Source: Pagrus major (lineage: Eukaryota > Chordata > Actinopteri > Spariformes > Sparidae). Taken from it: DNA of 64,000 nt. The translations under genes and the position numbers were made by a program. The notes beneath the pieces were generated by a model, which searched no databases, was not told the DNA's origin, and saw nothing but the letters and a program-made list of their open reading frames with translations. This document shows positions 59,653-64,000 of this stretch, in pieces. Numbering within the stretch: position 1 is the first letter of the stretch; each line of letters begins with the position of its first letter. The stretch is taken from positions 19,788,197 to 19,852,196 of the forward strand of contig NC_133230.1 of assembly GCF_040436345.1 (NCBI RefSeq). Direction: 5' to 3'.

Positions 59653-61189
59653 GTATTGTATTCTTATGGATGGGAAACTATGAAGACACATCCATGTTCT
59701 TCTAATGGGGATTCTTAAATAAACAAACATGAACAGATGACACTCGTAGCTACCCAGATAGCAAAAGACAATTGAATAAACATGAACTAAGGCATGAGAT
59801 AAGAGAGACTTTATTGTCATCCATCTCTGTACAGTATATTTTATATTTATATTCATAGCTAATATTAATGCATACATAGATTCTTATATTTAACTGATAT
59901 CTGTAAAAAAGATGCGTACATCACAGTAAAGGAGTGTTTTATGTGAAATGGAAACGTACACACACGCCCTAAAATGGTTGTATTTTGATTTGAAAGTTGG
60001 CCATGTTGTACATTCAGACAGTATTGATTAAATGTTAGTATTTCAGTGTTGATCCATGTTTGCCCTCATATACTAGATTGTTTTTTCATCATTTAAACTG
60101 ACTTTTGTTGCTGAATGTTGATTCCAAGTAGATTTTTCATCTCCAACCTCACAGCAGCCTGTCTGACCATCACTCAAAGTTGAAATAACACATTCTGCTC
60201 TCTGGGTTCGAGTACATTTAACACAAGTGAGTTTAGAAAAGACTGTCCTCGGTGTGGTTATGCAGTTGCTGCATAGTTTTCTGGACTGAATGGCCCTCAA
60301 CTGTGGAAATGCCAGAGGCACAGTGCTCTGAGTTTTATGATGAACAAAACAGCTCCCAAGCTCCTCAATGTCCACATGAGAGGAAGTAAACCTGAGAGCC
60401 AAGAGCTCCTCAGATCACCCAGTTATTGTCAAACTCTAACCATCCTCTTCATTTAGCGTAGAAAAGCCACTGTAATAAACATGTCAGACATAGTGAATGT
60501 GATTTAATTTAACCACTACTGCCATGATCCCGATTTAACAACATACAAACTTGTTGTGCGCAAGACACTTCAACTGTTTCAGAAATAGAAAAGATTTCCC
60601 AGAATGCGTAAGAACGTAACAGCTTTCCTGTGTTTGCCTGCGTGTTCAGTGCGAGTGTCATCTCCCATGTTGTATCGTAGCAACAACCAGCTGAATGAAG
60701 CCGAGACTGAGTGGATGACAAGGGTCTGGGGGAACACAAGCGATGCATCTGCTGCTCCCACCCACCCACCCATCCTCCCCCGGTGTCACCCACGCATCCG
60801 CCCGCGTCACCAAGACACAAAACTAACACTTATGAGTCACAACAGGAACAGCTCCACAAGAGCGGCTGCAGCTCCATTGAATTCACCCTGTTGTTTCTAT
60901 TTTTGGGCCTTTGTAGTGTTTCTGCCTTATTAGTGGCTTTGCCCTCTTAACATGATTGCTTTGTGATGCAAAGTAAATTGCGTCCATAAGTGGGACTGTT
61001 GATAGCACTTAAGTGTTGCGCTGCCTCTCACTGTGAACTTGTTGCTGCTTTTTCCGTGTTGTGTTAAAGCTAAAATGTTCCCTGTTAGCCAGATTAAAAT
61101 ATATCGAACATCTATCAGATATGAAATTAACTCTAAAATATCCCTTTAATTTTGAGCTAAATCCCTCTTGAACCACATAGTGCTTTAAG

Positions 61190-61300
61190 GAATTACAGTA
61201 GTTTAACATTTTGGGAAATGCACTGATACACTTATAAGTACAGCCAGCAGGTGGTTAGTTTAGGTTAGCGTGAAGACTAGACATGGACAATTCTAGCCTG
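61190..61300 (-). repeat. dispersed fish repeat end (TTTAAGGAATTACAG…)
   Basis: TTTAAGGAATTACAGTAG, then TTTAACATTTTGGGAAATGC and AAGTACAGCCAGCAGGTGG. It is one terminus of the family whose other terminus (ATGTCAAAAATATTCCTTTAA) is seen at 62.69 kb, here in inverted order. Confidence 0.5.
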
Positions 61301-61310
61301 TCTCTGCCTT

Positions 61311-61887
61311 AAAGGATTAGTTCACCCCCAAAAAAGACAATTCAGTCATAACCTACTCACCCTCATGCTGATGGAAAGTCAGGTGAAGTTTCATAGCCCA
61401 CAAAACATTTCTGGAGCTTCACAGGAAAACAGCGTTCTCCTAAACAACTGAAGTAGATGGGAATTTGCTTTAAAATGTTAAAAAAAAACAACCCAAGAAA
61501 ACCATGAATTGGCTCCATACAGCTCATCTGGCATAATCCAGGTCTCCAGAAGCCCAGAGATCCCAATCTGATTTGAAAAGATGTTATTTACTCCCTTGAC
61601 ACGCAGCTCAGCAGCTACAGTAACGATTCTGGCTTTAAAAAGCCTCTTGTGGCTACCTGAGACTGTAACTAAGTGCTGTATGATGTCCATTTTATGTTTA
61701 TTTCCATTTAAAACATTTTAAAAAACAAACAAAAAAACAAGTCCCCATCTATTTCAGTTGATAAGGAGAAAGCTGTTTTGCTGTGAAGCTCCAGAAATGT
61801 TTTGCGGACTACGAAACTTCACCTGACCTTCCACCAGCACTGGGGTGAGCAGATACTGAATTTCATTATTGTGTGAACCTATCTTTT
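61311..61887. mobile_element. long-inverted-repeat MITE, about 580 bp
   Basis: Left end AAAGGATTAGTTCACCCC, right end GTGTGAACCTATCTTTT. Arms of about 145 bp (61311-61460 and 61740-61887) are reverse complements over most of their length (ACTGAAGTAGATGGG with CCCATCTATTTCAGTT; AACATTTCTGGAGCTTCAC with GTGAAGCTCCAGAAATGTT). They enclose a 280-bp loop with GACTGTAACTAAGTGCTG and an A-rich run. It is non-coding. Confidence 0.8.
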
Positions 61888-62539
61888 GAGTATCAAAATC
61901 CACCTACCAACACCTTTAAAGCTCACTAATCAATATGCTTTATCTTGTTTAGAAACCAAAGTGTAAAAAATACATAATGTGGCTAAATTTTTGTATGTGA
62001 CTATTTCCTGAGCAAAGACTTCCTGCCTTGTTCCTCAGGCGACCATTTTTTGAAAAGTGTACCACACATTTATGCAGGCACTTATGCACACACCACAGGT
62101 GATTACACCTGCCGTGCTCACCTTTCAAAAGATCTTTATAAAGGAAGGAGATTGCCTCCTGGAGCTCTTTCGAAAAGACTGACTTTATCTACAGAATGAC
62201 AGCTAACTGTTAGCATAATGACAGGTTCTGTCAGTAAGGGCCGCAAACGTCATAGCCTATGACACTCTGACTCATAGACTGGCAACAGTCTTGACAGCGA
62301 CTGCTTAATTGATTGACACGGACAAATCATGCATTGTTAATGTTTTTATAATGGGATAATGAGTGGGACAGAACACGATAAAGGTCAGTGTGAGCACTGA
62401 AAACAAGTTAAATATTATAATTATTATTTTAATTATGGTGCAGACCAGGACATTTTAATGTTTTACATATATTTGTTGGTACTCAAGACACCCAGCTTGA
62501 AACCAGGACAGTGGAGGACAAACCGGGATGTCTTGTCAC

Positions 62540-62695
62540 TGTTCTCAGTTCTTATGCTAATCTAAGCTAATAGCCTGCTGTCTCTAGCTTCGTATTTAAC
62601 CGTCAGAGGGGCGTTGATCGTCTCATTCAACTCTCGGCAAGAAAGCAAGTAAGAATATTTACAAAAATGTCAAAAATATTCCTTTAACTTTGGCC
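62540..62695 (+). repeat. dispersed fish repeat (GCTAATCTAAGCTAA type)
   Basis: TTATGCTAATCTAAGCTAAT, GCTTCGTATTTAACCGTC, CAACTCTCGGCAAGAAAGC and the terminus TGTCAAAAATATTCCTTTAA; same family as 53740-53850 and 61190-61300. Confidence 0.6.
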
Positions 62696-64000
62696 TGCAA
62701 AAAGTGCAAGTAGAATAGAAGAAGTGATGAATGGAAAAATGAGGTGAGGGCATAATGAGGAGGGATTACAGATGAGCCTGATGGGTATTAGCACAAGGCA
62801 GCATGGTGTGTTCAGATCCATCATTTTACACTGTTAATTGGAGCAAGTCATCATCATGGCCTTGTTTTAGTCTGCCGGCTCCTCATGGGTGACGACTGGC
62901 ATCCATCAGCTACCTGAGCAAGAAAATATCTCAGAAGCATCTTCAGGAAACTGTCAGCCTTGTTTTTTTTCTACTGGTCAAATCAAAATAAGGTCCTGAA
63001 TAGCCTCAGAGTCACAGAAATGTAATAGAAATTAACCCAAGGAGAGGAAGACACAGGGAAGATGCCCATTTTCTTTCCTCCTCCTTCTCTTTTCCCTCAT
63101 CTCAGAGTCACGTTTTGATAAGAAATTGATAAGAGCCAATTTGTGAGTCCCAGATGGTCCCCCAGTATCATGTGAGAGTCATTCATAAATGATAACAGAG
63201 AAGCCAATATGCTCTCCAAGTACTGTACATACATTGGTGATACTATATGTATGTATTTCTTTGTTGTCGACTTCAGACTGGATTTCCAAAAATCTATCAC
63301 TGCCACAGTTGATATGTGATTAGGAGGTTTGCGTAAAATCTTGGTTAAAACAAAAAAATATCTGATTAAATGAGAGCGAGACATATTGCATCCAACTGAC
63401 ATTGCTGAAGTGCTCATAAATACTGTGAGGAAAGTCCTCAAGAGTATAATAACTATCTTCAGAATAGTGTGAAACACATGCGAATCAAAGACAGAAGAGA
63501 AACACAGCGACCGCTAACTAGCTCCCTTGTTAGGAATTGGCATGGCAACCGATGAAACCTGGCTAGCCATATTTTATGGGGATTAGCAGCACGGTTGGAA
63601 CCGGTCGTTAATAAATCAGATTGCTTGGCTGAACCAACCCATGGTATAAATAAAACATCTCGCTACAGGCCAACTGTGCGAATAGAAGACTGGTGATTCT
63701 ACATTTGTTGTATGTTTGATATGTGTCCGAGAAAGTTTGTTAAAACACAACAGTCAGATGATGGCTTCTGGCCCCCTATTCTTTATATATAATGCATATA
63801 TTCCTCTGTGCATCTGTTATAAGCTCAGATTACTCAGTAAACTTGATTCCTGCAACAATCACTGGAGGAATTCAAGGAATTTGAGCTTGTTTTGTAAAAT
63901 ATGTTTGGATCATAAACAATTGAACATAAAAAAAAATGCATCTCTGACAGTAGGTCGCCCCTCCTCGCTCTTGTTGCTCAGCGGATCAGCTGCTTCTCTG

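Larger units (their letters stand above)
57525..64000. other. gene-poor right end of the window
   Basis: No exon, start or conserved frame that I can support in 6.5 kb. Apart from the repeats listed separately, 57600-58080, 58600-59450, 59660-61190 and 62700-64000 show nothing recognisable. A C-rich stretch at 60760-60815 (CACCCACCCACCCATCC) is simple sequence. Confidence 0.5.

Noticed and set aside
59476-59683. Gln/Asn/Thr-rich frame
   Set aside because: It arises from the degenerate ACAAAACACAACAACATT minisatellite.
60509-60950. Overlapping frames on both strands near a C-rich tract
   Set aside because: No splice sites or family content; they are low-complexity Pro/His and Gly/Trp translations of CACCCACCC-like sequence.

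Overview
The window is nuclear DNA from a ray-finned (teleost) fish. Every gene is split by GT-AG introns, the proteins are vertebrate families, and the spaces between genes are AT-rich and full of short non-autonomous DNA-transposon copies, simple repeats and a LINE fragment of the kinds usual in fish genomes. The assignments rest on reading translations across splice sites against remembered family features; no search was run.

Layout. (1) 446-15034, minus strand: an RLF-type many-zinc-finger nuclear protein in eight coding exons, complete. (2) 16233-17500, plus strand: znf593, a small one-finger ribosome-biogenesis factor, head to head with rlf across a shared promoter interval. (3) 19408-25662, plus strand: selenon (selenoprotein N) in twelve coding exons, with its in-frame Sec TGA at 24274-24276, a downstream recoding hairpin and a well-formed form-2 SECIS element in the 3' UTR at 26198-26269. 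(4) 28309-47873, minus strand: a TLDc-domain gene of the NCOA7/OXR1/TLDC2 group, convergent with selenon, with what look like a long form and a short form that starts at an internal first exon. (5) 30504-32939, plus strand: an intact intronless 811-codon gene of unknown family, lying wholly inside a 6.1-kb intron of the TLDc gene on the opposite strand, with its own TATA-type promoter (next to a cluster of palindromes) and a 3' region made of three tandem 226-bp copies. (6) 50988-54580, plus strand: mtfr1l, a mitochondrial fission regulator-like protein. (7) From about 56.7 kb to the end I find no gene, only repeats.

The order selenon - mtfr1l matches human 1p36.11, and znf593 maps to the same human band; rlf is at human 1p34. 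The window is therefore a rearranged piece of the vertebrate 1p34-36 syntenic block, with the TLDc gene (and its nested passenger) between selenon and mtfr1l. The genes do not form one pathway: they are a nuclear regulator, a pre-60S factor, an ER redox/calcium sensor, a probable V-ATPase/oxidative-stress TLDc protein, and a mitochondrial morphology protein.

The most unusual object is the nested intronless gene at 30.3-33.7 kb, whose protein I do not recognise.
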